From positions 205,532-269,531 of the forward strand of contig NZ_JACHJG010000011.1 in NCBI RefSeq assembly GCF_014203545.1: a stretch of 64,000 nucleotides of DNA. The letters are read 5' to 3'. Position 1 is the stretch's first letter, and each line of letters starts with the position of its first letter. The notes beneath the pieces are model-generated. The model made no database searches and was not told where the DNA came from. It worked only from the letters and a program-made list of their open reading frames with translations. The translations under genes were made by a program, and so were the position numbers. Source of the stretch: Streptomyces netropsis. GTDB taxonomy: Bacteria > Actinomycetota > Actinomycetes > Streptomycetales > Streptomycetaceae. Of the stretch, positions 43,887-52,748 are shown piece after piece.

Positions 43887-44801
43887 ATGACGAAGTCGCG
43901 GAAGCGGAGAGCCGCAGCGGTGATCGCGGCGACTCTGCTGGTCGGTGGGCTCGACGCCACGCCGGCGCAGGCCGCCTCTCAGATCTATGAAACGCCGGGC
44001 TACTACGAGCTCAAGCTGCCGGCTGGCGTGACCGGGTTCAGCTTCTTCCTGATCGGTGGCGGAGGCGGCGGAGGGGGCGGAGGCTGGTACGCCGAGCTCT
44101 ACGGCACCGGTGGCGGCGGTGGCGGCGGTGGCGGCGGGGCCATCGTGCAGTGCACCGTCACGGGCATGTCATCGGGGTCGACGATCGGTGTACGGGTCGG
44201 AGGCGGTAGTGGAGGCGGCCCCAAGGGGCACCAGGGTCGCCAGGAGAGGGGAACGGGCGGTTCGGCGGGCTACGGGGGTACCCAGGGCTCCCCGGGCAAC
44301 CAGAACGATGGCGGCGGCGCCGGTGGCGGAGGAGGCGGCGGAGACTCGGCGATCTTCACTCCGGATGCCAGCCCGCTCGGATACGCGGGCGGCGGGGGCG
44401 GAGGCGGCGGGGGCGGCGGCTTCCAGAACGGTGTCGGAGCCCGGCCCGGGGGAAGCGGGGGCAGCGGAGGCGGTCGCACCTACGGCGGTCGCGGTGGCGC
44501 GGAAGGCTACGGAGACAGGCCTGGCACGATCGGCGGTCACGGCGGCGGAGGCGGCAAGCACTGGTGCGGTGCTCCGAGGGGGCTTCGCTCGCAGGGGAGG
44601 GGCGCGGAAGGCCGGAACGGCGGCAACGCCCACAACCTTGCCGCCGGTGATGCTGGCGCGCGCGGCTACAGCCCCGGCCTACCAGGGCCCGTGAGGAAGA
44701 ACGCGGGCAACGGTGGCGCGGGCGGCCCCGGAGGCAACGAGCGGAACGACGGCAAGAGCGGCGCCGACGGGTACGCAGTCGTGTCATGGAGCTCCGACTA
44801 G
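43887..44801 (+). CDS. Secreted glycine-rich protein
   Basis: The 304-residue preprotein has a clear signal peptide (basic start KSRKRR, hydrophobic core AAAVIAATLLVGG, cleavage after TPAQA). The mature part is dominated by glycine, with several runs of ten or more glycines broken by short Asn, Gln, Tyr and Arg patches. It ends in a non-glycine segment (SGADGYAVVSWSS) that could be an anchoring or folding strand. No catalytic motif is seen. Such proteins often act at the cell surface or in the matrix. The start at 43887 was chosen because the signal begins there. Repetitive GC-rich coding makes the reading frame convincing. Confidence 0.75.
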   Translation: MTKSRKRRAAAVIAATLLVGGLDATPAQAASQIYETPGYYELKLPAGVTGFSFFLIGGGGGGGGGGWYAELYGTGGGGGGGGGGAIVQCTVTGMSSGSTIGVRVGGGSGGGPKGHQGRQERGTGGSAGYGGTQGSPGNQNDGGGAGGGGGGGDSAIFTPDASPLGYAGGGGGGGGGGGFQNGVGARPGGSGGSGGGRTYGGRGGAEGYGDRPGTIGGHGGGGGKHWCGAPRGLRSQGRGAEGRNGGNAHNLAAGDAGARGYSPGLPGPVRKNAGNGGAGGPGGNERNDGKSGADGYAVVSWSSD

Positions 44802-45111
44802 TCAAGCCGGCTACTTCACGTCGAAGAGCGCCGTTTCACGGTGACGCGACAACACCTCATTCACCGTCCGACCCCGATAGCGTGGGTGGCAGCCACTGCA
44901 TCCCAAAGGAGGGGAGTAGCCGGTGAGTACGAAGGCTCGTCGGCACCGTGGCCGGCGGCTAGGAGGACGAGATCGACCTTGAGGGCAGACGGTTCTTCTG
45001 CGCCTGTGTGAGGGTGTTCGCTGAGCAAAGCGGAGCAGCTCGTCGGCCGCTATGGGTGGCGCCGCTACGGGCGAGGGCCTCGCCGCTGCCACCGCCGGGC
45101 TCGCCGTGGCC
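44802..45111. other. Intergenic region with no recognisable gene
   Basis: These 310 bases separate the glycine-rich gene from a transposase remnant. Short open frames on both strands show no domain pattern. Confidence 0.4.
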
Positions 45112-45205
45112 TGCAGCTCCGGGGCCGTCGAAGGGCATGGGAACCGGATCAAGGTGCTCAAGCGTCGGCACTATGGATGCGCCGGATTCATTCTCTTCAG
45201 GCGTG
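45112..45205 (+). pseudogene. ISL3-family transposase C-terminal remnant
   Basis: The stretch reads SSGAVEGHGNRIKVLKRRHY followed by GCAGF, the conserved C-terminal end of ISL3 transposases (Gly-x-Val-Glu-Gly then Asn-Arg-Ile-Lys and Lys-Arg-x-x-Tyr-Gly). The rest of the element is gone, and a different pseudogene on the other strand begins within it. Confidence 0.6.
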
Positions 45206-45745
45206 CCCGGCCTCGAACTCGGTGCGCCGCAAGCCGCAACCGTCGGAACAGGCCCCGGACAGATCGCAGAGGGCGAACGAAGCCTCTGCCAGGGAGCACT
45301 TCGAGACGATCACCGGCCCTGCCGCGCGGGCCCGGTGGAAGGTGGCGTAGTAGAGCTTGCAGTTGGACAAGACGACACAGGACAGCTTGCCACCGGTGCA
45401 GCGCAGCGCCCCAGATCGCAGCCGGAGACTTCACCGAGTCCGCGCGCAGGTCCTCGAGCGCGGTCCGCAGCATCCTTATCCAGGACCGCTGCATTACTGC
45501 CTGCGTGTGCGCATTCATCGGCGCACCAGCCGAGGCACCCGGTCGAACGCGAAAATAGGCTGCCGCAACGGCGTTGCCGGCCAGGGCAGGCCGAACCGTA
45601 CATGCGCCGCCGCGACTGAGCAAGGCCCCATCCTGTACGTCGTCGATCACGAGAGAGCCGGTGTGGACGACTTCCACTGCGGCAAGCAAGGGACCAAAGC
45701 CCTGGCTGTCCCCGCCCAAGGCATCAATCGTCGCAGCTATGAGGT
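45197..45745 (-). pseudogene. Decayed polyprenyl diphosphate synthase fragment
   Basis: Directly after the ABC permease stop the minus strand reads AAVEVVHTGSLVIDDVQDGA, the first aspartate-rich region of isoprenyl diphosphate synthases (DDxxD as DDVQD). It continues to a segment AGNAVAAAYF that matches the next conserved helix. The frame then changes and the sequence loses family similarity; it ends in a frame reading LYYATFHRARAAGPVIVSK to a stop at 45197, which I do not recognise. The second aspartate motif is missing, so the enzyme cannot be functional. Confidence 0.65.
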
Positions 45746-46528
45746 AGGGACGTCAGCGACTGCTGTCGGGGGCAGGGCGTTGCGGGTGCGTCGGTGGAAG
45801 GCGAAGAGTGCCATCAGCGCGGCTGCGGTGAACCACAGGAACTGGACACCGAGGCAGTGTAGTGGGGCGGTCGTGGAGAACGCGCCGGCCGACGCTGCTT
45901 GTACGGCGCCGAAGGCAGGCAGGTAAAGCACGATGGAGTTCCCGGAATTGGAGCTGATGACGGGGTTCTGCAAGACGATGTCGACGACGCTGATCATCGC
46001 GATGGCGAACATACCTTCCACTTCCCGGTCCAGCAGGGAGGCGAGTGTGACCCCGAGGGCGCCATAGGTCATGGCGGCGCAGAACAGCGCGGCGGCGACC
46101 AGAAGTGGTTGCTGGAGTGTCGTGGTGGCGCGGATGGCGGCTGTGGCGTAGGAGGCCACGCCAGCAGCGGCGATTGCCAGGGAGGCCAGCTTGGCCAAGG
46201 CGAGGTAGGTACGGGAGTAGCCAGCCATAGCTAGGCGGCGGTCGAATGTGCCGCTGGCGAATGTAGCGGCGAACATCATGAAGCCCGTGATCAGGCAGAC
46301 GGCGTTGAGGGCGCCGGAGATCTGGGTGAGGTCGTTGCCGCGATGCACCAGAAGCTGTCCCGTTTCCCACAGTCTGAAGCGGACGGGCGCTGGGGAGACG
46401 GACAGGTGGGCAAGGGTGACCCATGCGGGGACGTAGAGGGCGATCAGCACCATGGCCAACCGGTTGTGGCCGTGTTCGACCAGCGCGTAGCGGGTGGCCG
46501 TGGTGAACCACCTGAGGTGAAGCCTCAT
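45737..46528 (-). CDS. ABC transporter permease of terpene locus
   Basis: The 263-residue protein has about six membrane helices in an ABC-2-like layout, with a cytoplasmic start (LRWFTTATRYALVEHGHNRL) and a basic C-terminal tail. Its ATG at 46528 overlaps the ATPase stop by 4 bases. As third gene of the terpene-synthase operon it should form the membrane channel of a dedicated exporter. No close named relative is recognised. Confidence 0.85.
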   Translation of the reverse strand: MRLHLRWFTTATRYALVEHGHNRLAMVLIALYVPAWVTLAHLSVSPAPVRFRLWETGQLLVHRGNDLTQISGALNAVCLITGFMMFAATFASGTFDRRLAMAGYSRTYLALAKLASLAIAAAGVASYATAAIRATTTLQQPLLVAAALFCAAMTYGALGVTLASLLDREVEGMFAIAMISVVDIVLQNPVISSNSGNSIVLYLPAFGAVQAASAGAFSTTAPLHCLGVQFLWFTAAALMALFAFHRRTRNALPPTAVADVPTS

Positions 46529-47130
46529 GACGGCAGCGCGGTCCGCGGCCGCAGCACGCCCTGACTCAACTGCCATACTTCGTCGAGGCGCTCGGCGTCG
46601 TGGGCGAGGTGGGAGACCACCAAGACGGAGCGCCCGGCATCCCGCAGGTGGGAGGCAAGGTCCCAGAACCGCTGATAGGTGTCCCAGTCGAAGCCCTGGT
46701 AGGGCTCGTCCAACAGCAGGACCTGCGGATCATGCATGAGAGCCAGGGTGAGGTTCAATTTCTGTCTGGTGCCGCCGCTGAGCACACCGGCGCGTTCGTC
46801 GAGGTACTGAGAGAGGCTCAGCGTCTCCATGATCTCCTCGGCTCGCCGCAGGTCCGCGAGTGCGAAGGCGACCTTGAAGAAGGCCAGGTGCTGGCGGACG
46901 GTGAGGGAGTTGTTGAGCACCACGTCCTGCGGGCAGTACCCGATGCGGCCGCGGTGGTGGACCACGCCATGGTCGGCCCGTAATTCGCCCGAGAGAATTC
47001 TCAGGAGGGTGGTCTTGCCGGCGCCGTTCTCGCCGACGACACCGGCCACCATCCCCGTGCCGAGTTCCAGGCTGACGCCGCGCAGCACCATACGCCGGCG
47101 GAAGGCGTGATGGACATCCATCACCTTCAC
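46525..47130 (-). CDS. ABC transporter ATP-binding protein of terpene locus
   Basis: The 201-residue protein has all ABC motifs: Walker A GENGAGKTTLLRI, Q-loop CPQD, signature LSGGTRQKLNL, Walker B VLLLDEPYQGFD and the H-loop VVSHL. It is short, lacking the extra C-terminal domain of DrrA-type proteins. The GTG at 47130 shares bases with the TGA of the terpene synthase (GTGA), so it can only be efficiently read after the synthase. This ties transport to terpene synthesis. Confidence 0.9.
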   Translation of the reverse strand: MKVMDVHHAFRRRMVLRGVSLELGTGMVAGVVGENGAGKTTLLRILSGELRADHGVVHHRGRIGYCPQDVVLNNSLTVRQHLAFFKVAFALADLRRAEEIMETLSLSQYLDERAGVLSGGTRQKLNLTLALMHDPQVLLLDEPYQGFDWDTYQRFWDLASHLRDAGRSVLVVSHLAHDAERLDEVWQLSQGVLRPRTALPS

Positions 47131-48173
47131 GGGTAGCGGTAGGTGGTGTGGGAGGGATGCAGCACCATGTGGGTGGGGAGTGAGCTGTTCAGGGGAAGCC
47201 GGTGTCCGTTGAAGCGGGGGCTGGTGAGGGCCCAGGCGATGTTTCCAGCCAGTGCGTCCCGCCACCCGTGTACGTACCTGGCGATGTCGGCGTGTGCGTT
47301 GGGGTCGTTATGGGTGAAGAGGCGGACTTGCTCGGCGAAGGCTTCCTCAGCGGCTGCGATCCGGCTGCACACGGTATCGACCGCGGATTGCAGTGTCATG
47401 CCTTCCGTGTCCGTGAGCACGCTTACCGCGTTCATGCCGTACCCGGCCTGCTTCTCCTTGCGGTAGGAGAACAGATCGTTGACGAGTACGGAGTGCTCGA
47501 AGCAAGCGGTGTGAAGGTCGTCCAGAAGCGACGACTCCTCCAGGTCGGTGAGGTCGACACCTGCGCAGTACTCCACGACCACACGCACGCCGCCGAAGCC
47601 GGCGTCGACCCATCGGCGCTTGAGATAGTCGTCGATGCCGTCCCAGCTGGACACTGCCGCATTCGCGGTCGCGGTGCTGTTCGCCCACTTCTCAAGGCTC
47701 TTGAGCGTGCGGGCGTACAGCCGTGGCCCGATGGCCTGCCGCGCCCGCTCCATCGCCCGGGCGAAGATCACGAGGTCCGCATTCCGGTCGATGGCGGCAC
47801 CGTCTGCATGTGCCACCGCGAGATATGAGTTCAGTTCGACTTGCGGCCCGGTCTCGAAAAGGTCGTCGATCGCGAAGGCCATCGACGCCATCAGGGCCGC
47901 CTCCAGCACCCTGTCCGCAGGCGCGTGCGGCATGCCGTGCAAAAACAGGCTGACGGCGTCGCATTTGCGCACCACGTTGATGCCTCCTGAAATGCCGGAG
48001 GCGGTGAACTGCTCATCAAGCCACTGGTCATGCATCGTGCGCAGCCACGAGCTCCGAGGGTGCACGGACGCGATGGAGAAGAGTTGCCGAGGCAGGGAAA
48101 TGACCACCGTCATGCCATCGGCATCGGGGGAAGCGTCCGGCGTGGAGGAGGTTTCAGAAGGCCCCATGGTCAC
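47127..48173 (-). CDS. Class I terpene synthase
   Basis: The 348-residue protein shows both metal-binding motifs of bacterial class I terpene cyclases: the aspartate-rich AFAIDDLFE (Asp103, Asp104) and the NSE triad VNDLFSYRKE (Asn232, Ser236, Glu240). Length and the C-terminal ALTSPRFNGHR also fit. It should ionise a prenyl diphosphate and cyclise it. The substrate chain length cannot be told from sequence, but the divergent prenyl synthase could supply it. It is the first gene of a coupled operon with an ABC exporter. Confidence 0.92.
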   Translation of the reverse strand: MTMGPSETSSTPDASPDADGMTVVISLPRQLFSIASVHPRSSWLRTMHDQWLDEQFTASGISGGINVVRKCDAVSLFLHGMPHAPADRVLEAALMASMAFAIDDLFETGPQVELNSYLAVAHADGAAIDRNADLVIFARAMERARQAIGPRLYARTLKSLEKWANSTATANAAVSSWDGIDDYLKRRWVDAGFGGVRVVVEYCAGVDLTDLEESSLLDDLHTACFEHSVLVNDLFSYRKEKQAGYGMNAVSVLTDTEGMTLQSAVDTVCSRIAAAEEAFAEQVRLFTHNDPNAHADIARYVHGWRDALAGNIAWALTSPRFNGHRLPLNSSLPTHMVLHPSHTTYRYP

Positions 48174-48437
48174 GACAACGAGACAGTCATGGTTGGCGTC
48201 ACGGTCAAATCTTCGTTCGGAGCCTCACTGGACCGGAAGGTTAACTGTCCTCGGTGCGATGTGAGTTGGGCCGGGCGCGACGAGCAAGGACCACGCCGAC
48301 GCACAAACGGGTGATACGTAAGCCCGTGACCCGCACGGCCGTTGGGCTGGCGTGCAGAATAGTGAGGCGGACGACGCGAAGCCGCTGCGAAGGCGCACTG
48401 CAGAGCAGATCCCACGACGGAGAGGGAACTGTTCCCG

Positions 48438-49451
48438 ATGACGCGCGACACAATCCCCGGTCTCGGGGACATGCAAGACCTGATCAGCACCGAGATTGAG
48501 CGGTGGCTGTCCTCCTGCGAGCGGGATCCGCTGGCCCCTGTGCACCGATGGGGGCTGTCTCCGCGGGGCAAACTACTGCGGCCCGTACTCGTGTTGCAGT
48601 CGGCCGCAACGGTAAGCGGCCCCCGTGAGCAGGTGCTACCACGTGGGCAGCTGCTGCCGGTGGCAGTTGGCATCGAACTCGCCCATGTCGCCAGCCTGGC
48701 ACATGACGATGTGATCGACGGTGACGCAATGCGGCGTGGCCGGGCGTCCGTACCCAGTCGGTTCGGCACGGCGCACGCAGTCCTGGGCGGTGACGCCCTG
48801 TTCTTCGCCCTGGTTCAGTCGCTGGCCGTCTGCCACCAGCACGGAGCCACGGCGGAGGCGGTCGTGGAGGCTGTCCGCATCGTCGGTGACAGTGGGCGCG
48901 ACCTGAGTGCCGGTGTTGCCATGGAGCTGATGCTGAGCGGGTGTGGGCAGGGACTGCCGTTCGGTGGTGCCAGCGGCACCACCGCCTACGTGGAGATGGT
49001 GCGGCTGAAGACCGCCGCGCTCATGAGCGGCGCGTGCCAGATCGGAGCGGTGCTGGTCGGCGGTTGCCCGCAGGAGGTGGCAGCACTGGGGAAGTTCGGG
49101 GAGGCGCTCGGCATCGCCTTCCAGATCGGCGACGACCTGCTGCCCTATGAACCTGGACCGATTAGCGCGGCCAAGCCGGTCGACAGTGACCTGCGCAACC
49201 TTCGTCCCGCGCTCCCCCTGATGCTCGCCGTCGACTCAGCGAATCCTCTGGACCGGACCCGGTTGGCCTCGGGCGACATGCGCTGGGACGAAGTGCGTGC
49301 TCTGGTGCGGGACAGCGGTGCCGTACTGCGTGCTCGGGAGTTGCGCGACGAGTATGTGGGTCGCGCCCTTACTGCACTGAACGCGCTGCCGGCCACCGAG
49401 CACCGTCGCCACTTAGCCGCGCTCGTCGACTATGCGCTAGGCGGCGGCTAA
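48438..49451 (+). CDS. Polyprenyl diphosphate synthase (FPP/GGPP type)
   Basis: The 337-residue protein contains GKLLRPVLVL, the first aspartate-rich motif HDDVIDGD (Asp90, Asp91, Asp94) and RRGRASV. The second motif, IGDDLLPYEP (residues 230-239), keeps the first two aspartates but has Pro in place of the last. SDLRNLRPALPL follows. It should join IPP units to an allylic diphosphate and feed the divergent terpene synthase, 264 bp away. The altered second motif may affect metal binding, chain length or activity. Confidence 0.88.
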   Translation: MTRDTIPGLGDMQDLISTEIERWLSSCERDPLAPVHRWGLSPRGKLLRPVLVLQSAATVSGPREQVLPRGQLLPVAVGIELAHVASLAHDDVIDGDAMRRGRASVPSRFGTAHAVLGGDALFFALVQSLAVCHQHGATAEAVVEAVRIVGDSGRDLSAGVAMELMLSGCGQGLPFGGASGTTAYVEMVRLKTAALMSGACQIGAVLVGGCPQEVAALGKFGEALGIAFQIGDDLLPYEPGPISAAKPVDSDLRNLRPALPLMLAVDSANPLDRTRLASGDMRWDEVRALVRDSGAVLRARELRDEYVGRALTALNALPATEHRRHLAALVDYALGGG

Positions 49452-49491
49452 CTTGCATCTGTAACGTCCGACGTCGAATGGTGTGTCAAAC

Positions 49492-49914
49492 TCAATCACT
49501 CTGCTCGGAATCCGGCGTGGCGAGACGCGTCGTGCGCTGCGAGGCCAGCGCGTCCAGCGCAGCGTTCTACGTCGTCCACACGAGCCCGGCAGCTCAGGGT
49601 CGCCCGCCAGCCGGTCACCGGAACGTACAAGGGACGGCCGCGACCAGCTCCGCCTCGTCCGCACGCCACATCACCGCGCCGCCTTCCTCCCGCCACGCAC
49701 ATCTGCCGTGTCACTGGGGCGCCGCGATGCCGCTCCAGCCCTGACCGTCGATCCTGCCAGACGGGCGCCGCTTGACTCGCACCCACATGCCGTGCTCGGT
49801 GCGCGCACCGACCGAACGGTGCTTGCACACCACCGTGTCCCGGACCAGCCGAACCTGGAGCGCCTTCTCGACGTGGTCGAGCACGCCGTCGGCCGGGTCG
49901 CGGCGCAGGTCCAC
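49492..49914 (-). pseudogene. Degraded conserved hypothetical (phosphotransferase-like) fragment
   Basis: The minus strand reads VRLVRDTVVCKHRSVGARTE then RIDGQGWSGIAA before a stop. Other frames continue with VMWRADEAELVAAVP and a final SLDALASQRTTRL-like segment ending at 49492. This resembles a Streptomyces protein of uncertain function related to small-molecule phosphotransferases, broken by frameshifts. The assignment is from memory of the pattern and is tentative. Confidence 0.4.
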
Positions 49915-50031
49915 GACAGGAAGTGACGAGCTGGTCGTGGAATTCCCTCTGGGAGACGCGGCAGCGGCAGGCCGCCGGGAACGAGAGCGTGCCCCCTGGT
50001 CTACCGCCGCATGGGCAGGCGGGAGTCGCCT

Positions 50032-50514
50032 TCATCGGAGGGCGGCGAGGTGATTCGCCGCGAGGAGGAGCAGCGCGCCAAGTCCCGTGGCGATGGACGT
50101 CACGATGAAGCGCCGGTACTTGAGCCTGGCGATCCTGCACAAGATCGCCACCTGGTGCGGGCGGGTTTCCTCCTGGGCGGCCTGACGAATCTCCTCCGGG
50201 CTCATCTACGCCCAGGTCGGGAACGATGTTCCCTCATCGCCGAGCCGCGGCAGCACCGCAAGCACGATGAACGCCAACGAGATCGCGAGGAATCCAGAGG
50301 CCAGGCCGACCGCGACGCGCGGCAGCGGGCCCTCGGACAAGGCGCTGCGGAGCAGGGCGGTCAAGCCCCCGTCGAGGGCGAACAGCCCCCCCGGCCTTGA
50401 CGTCGGTCTTCGCAAGCGCCTCCGTGACGCCCTTCAAGGCCCGATCGAGACCGCTGTCGGCCGGCTCCCCCGGGGGTACGCGAACTGGTCACTGTTCTCC
50501 TTGTCGATCGGCAT
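50032..50514 (-). pseudogene. Pycsar-type membrane effector (DUF5706-like), broken
   Basis: Joined across frames, the minus strand gives LDRALKGVTEALAKTDVKAG, then LFALDGGLTALL, LPRVAVGLASGFLAISLAFI and VLAVLPRLGDEGTSFPTWA. After an in-frame TAG it continues with MSPEEIRQAAQEETRPHQVA and a second hydrophobic helix (IATGLGALLLLAANHLAAL). The order (TDxKAG helix, two transmembrane segments, Phe-Pro-Thr-Trp turn) is that of the two-TM effectors linked to cyclic-pyrimidine (Pycsar) phage defence. One frameshift sits at a seven-base G run near 50390 and another near 50450. Confidence 0.65.
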
Positions 50515-50521
50515 GGCGAAA

Positions 50522-50548
50522 GAGCCCGAGCAGGTGCTGCTCGGGCTC
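50522..50548 (-). terminator. Strong hairpin, minus-strand terminator
   Basis: Perfect 12-bp arms (GAGCCCGAGCAG and CTGCTCGGGCTC) around a 3-base loop. On the minus strand it is followed by CTTTCG, a weak T run. It lies between the XRE-TPR remnant and the Pycsar remnant. Confidence 0.65.
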
Positions 50549-50761
50549 GCTTCGTTGGGCAGCCATGGAGGGAGGACGGTCTTCGGTGGAGCGGGAAGAC
50601 CGGTGTGGTGCGGCCGCCCCGCGTTGCTGTACGGCTCACTCAGACGCTGTGGGCGGACGTCTTCAATACCTCCTCCGCCGGGAGGTGCCACCTCCAACAG
50701 AGGCTCGGGCTGCCGCCGGCCCTGGCGCGGCCGCCGACGTATCGCCCCTGTGGAGGTGACT

Positions 50762-51940
50762 TCAGCTGTGGACCGCCCCCGTGCGTACCGCGAACTCCCG
50801 GACCTGGAAGGCTGACAGACGAGCACATCAGATCCGTCGTGAGCGCTCGCACGGATGGCCGACGGGCCTCCTCCGGCGCTTCGTGCTCGATCGCCCGCAG
50901 CTCGGCCCAGGTGCGCCGGGGGTCGTCGAGCTGGTGCCACATCCGGGCGGCGTCCGTGTGAAAGCGCGCGCGCCGCTCAGCGGTCGGGAAAACCCCGGGA
51001 CGGATGCGCCGCAGCACCGCGACGCCTTCGTCAGGGGTGCCGAGCTTGTTGAAGACGCTCATCCGGAAGCTGTCGCACTGCTCGGATGTGGCCTGCACAG
51101 TCACCTGGTCCAGTCCGGGCCCGTACGGGATCTGCTGGCCGATGCTCTCCGCCTCGCCGAGCATGTCGAGCGCGGCCGTGCGGTCCCCGTAGTGCGCTGC
51201 CGTGTAGCCGCAGGTGAGGAGCATCGCTGCGCGTACAGCCTGCGCCTCCGGGGCGTGGTCATCGGCAAGCTCGCGGCTGGTGCGGGTGAGCAGGCCCACG
51301 GCTTGCTGGTGACGGCCGGCATGCCGCATGGCCACTGACAGAACACGAGCGGCTTCCCCCAGCGGCGCGGGCAGCCCGGACGCTCGGGCAGCGGTCAGGG
51401 CCCGGTCGGCGGCTACCCACGATTCTTCGGAGCGCAGCTTGATCGCCAGCTCACCCGCCAGGCTGTAGGCGCCCGCTGCCACGGCGCAGGCGCGTTCCCG
51501 CGGGTGGCCGTCCAGGGCCTCGCGGGTCGCGTCCACGGCCGCCAGGAGCACCGGCAGGTCGGATGCGAGGCGGGTGTAGCGGACCTGCCGGAAGTCCTCG
51601 CGCGCCCGGCGCAGCGCGCGGGTGAGCTGTTCAAGCGGCACAGGGCTCACGACCGGGGGCTGGAACAGTGCGGCTTCGAGCATGCTGCGCGGGTCAGCCG
51701 CAGGTCCTCGCCCGTGAGCGGCGGCCGGGCTGCCAGCGGCTACGACCGCGCCAATGCCAACTGTCCCGGTAAGAAAGCGCCTGCGCCGCACCATGTCCTG
51801 CTGGCCCTCGACGTGCCCTCCCGTCACCGTAGCGGCCACAATCAGGGTGGCATCGGGGCTTCCCATATCCCGTACCTCGTCTCGCTGAACCGGGTGAGCG
51901 ACGTTCGTCAGCTCATCAGCAGTGATGTTGATCCGCAGCC
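50762..51940 (-). pseudogene. XRE-TPR transcriptional regulator lacking its DNA-binding domain
   Basis: The minus strand encodes the C-terminal two thirds of the large Streptomyces XRE/TPR regulators: a VRRRRFLTG linker, then helical TPR-like segments (AIKLRSEESWVAADRALTAA, LLTCGYTAAHYGDRTAALDM, MWHQLDDPRRTWAELRAIEH). The usual N-terminal helix-turn-helix is absent. Near 50810 a frame change is needed to reach the family ending VREFAVRTGAVHS and the stop at 50762. It abuts a truncated FxLD methyltransferase on the other strand. Confidence 0.65.
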
Positions 51941-51949
51941 GCCGGAACG

Positions 51950-52732
51950 GCCGCCAGCCCCGCGGATGGCCCCGGCGACGCGGGTGGCTACCGTGGACGC
52001 GCCCTCGGGCGATCGCCTGGTCAGTATCTCGGCGCGGATCTGCGGATTCGTGTCCATGCAGGGCGCCGGAGAGCGCGATGCCCAACTGCTGTTGGTCAAC
52101 GGTACCGAAGAAATCGTCCTGCGGTTCGATGACGGACTTCCCCCCCCCGAGCCGAGCATGCTGGCCAACGCGGTACGCAGCCCACGGACCGAATCCTGGA
52201 CGGGAGTGACCGTCAAGCGAGGGGTGCCCGTGGACACGCTCCAGATGTACATGGCCACCGTGCTGCCGGGATTCTGCACCATGGCCGTGGACCCGGACCT
52301 CGACACCGGCCTGGTCTCCCCGTACAACAAGCGGTTCTCGATGGCCAGCGTGGACGGCCCCAACTTCGCCTACATCACCCCCGTGTCACCGCCGATGAGA
52401 CGGCCTTCGAATACGGAGTCCATGCCTTTGGCCCGGATGGCCCCGCCTTCGCCGAGATGATCGCCGACCACCTGCGTACCTGGGACCGGGAACACCGTGA
52501 TGGACCCGGCCCGCGCATCGCCGTCCACCCGGCCGGCACTCCCGATGGCCAGATCCCCGAACTTCCCGGCGGCCGGGTGATCGACAAGATCCATTGCCGG
52601 GTCACGCTCTCCTGGCCCCTGTCCGCGACCGCGGCCGAGGAGAGGTGGCCGAGGACCTGGTGGGGGCCACTCCCGCTGTTCCTCGAACCGGTGCTCAGTG
52701 TGCTGACCAGAGGAAACGGCCTAGAGGGGTGA
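51950..52732 (+). pseudogene. FxLD-system methyltransferase fragment
   Basis: The plus strand reads LLLVNGTEEIVLRFDDGLPP, then SWTGVTVKRGVPVDTLQMYM, LPGFCTMAVDPDLDTGLVSP and SVDGPNFAYITP. After a one-base frame change near 52385 it continues FEYGVHAFGPDGPAFAEM and RVIDKIHCRVTLSWP to a stop at 52732. This is the C-terminal region of the methyltransferases of FxLD-type RiPP systems; the N-terminal methyltransferase domain is missing. It is divergent from the XRE-TPR remnant, a common partner gene. Confidence 0.6.
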
Positions 52733-52748
52733 GTACTCCGGCAGGCGT

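Noticed and set aside
44056..44694. Alternative Ala/Arg-rich frames across the glycine-rich gene
   Set aside because: Repetitive GGC/GGT codons create long open frames in all phases; only the chosen one has a signal peptide and start.
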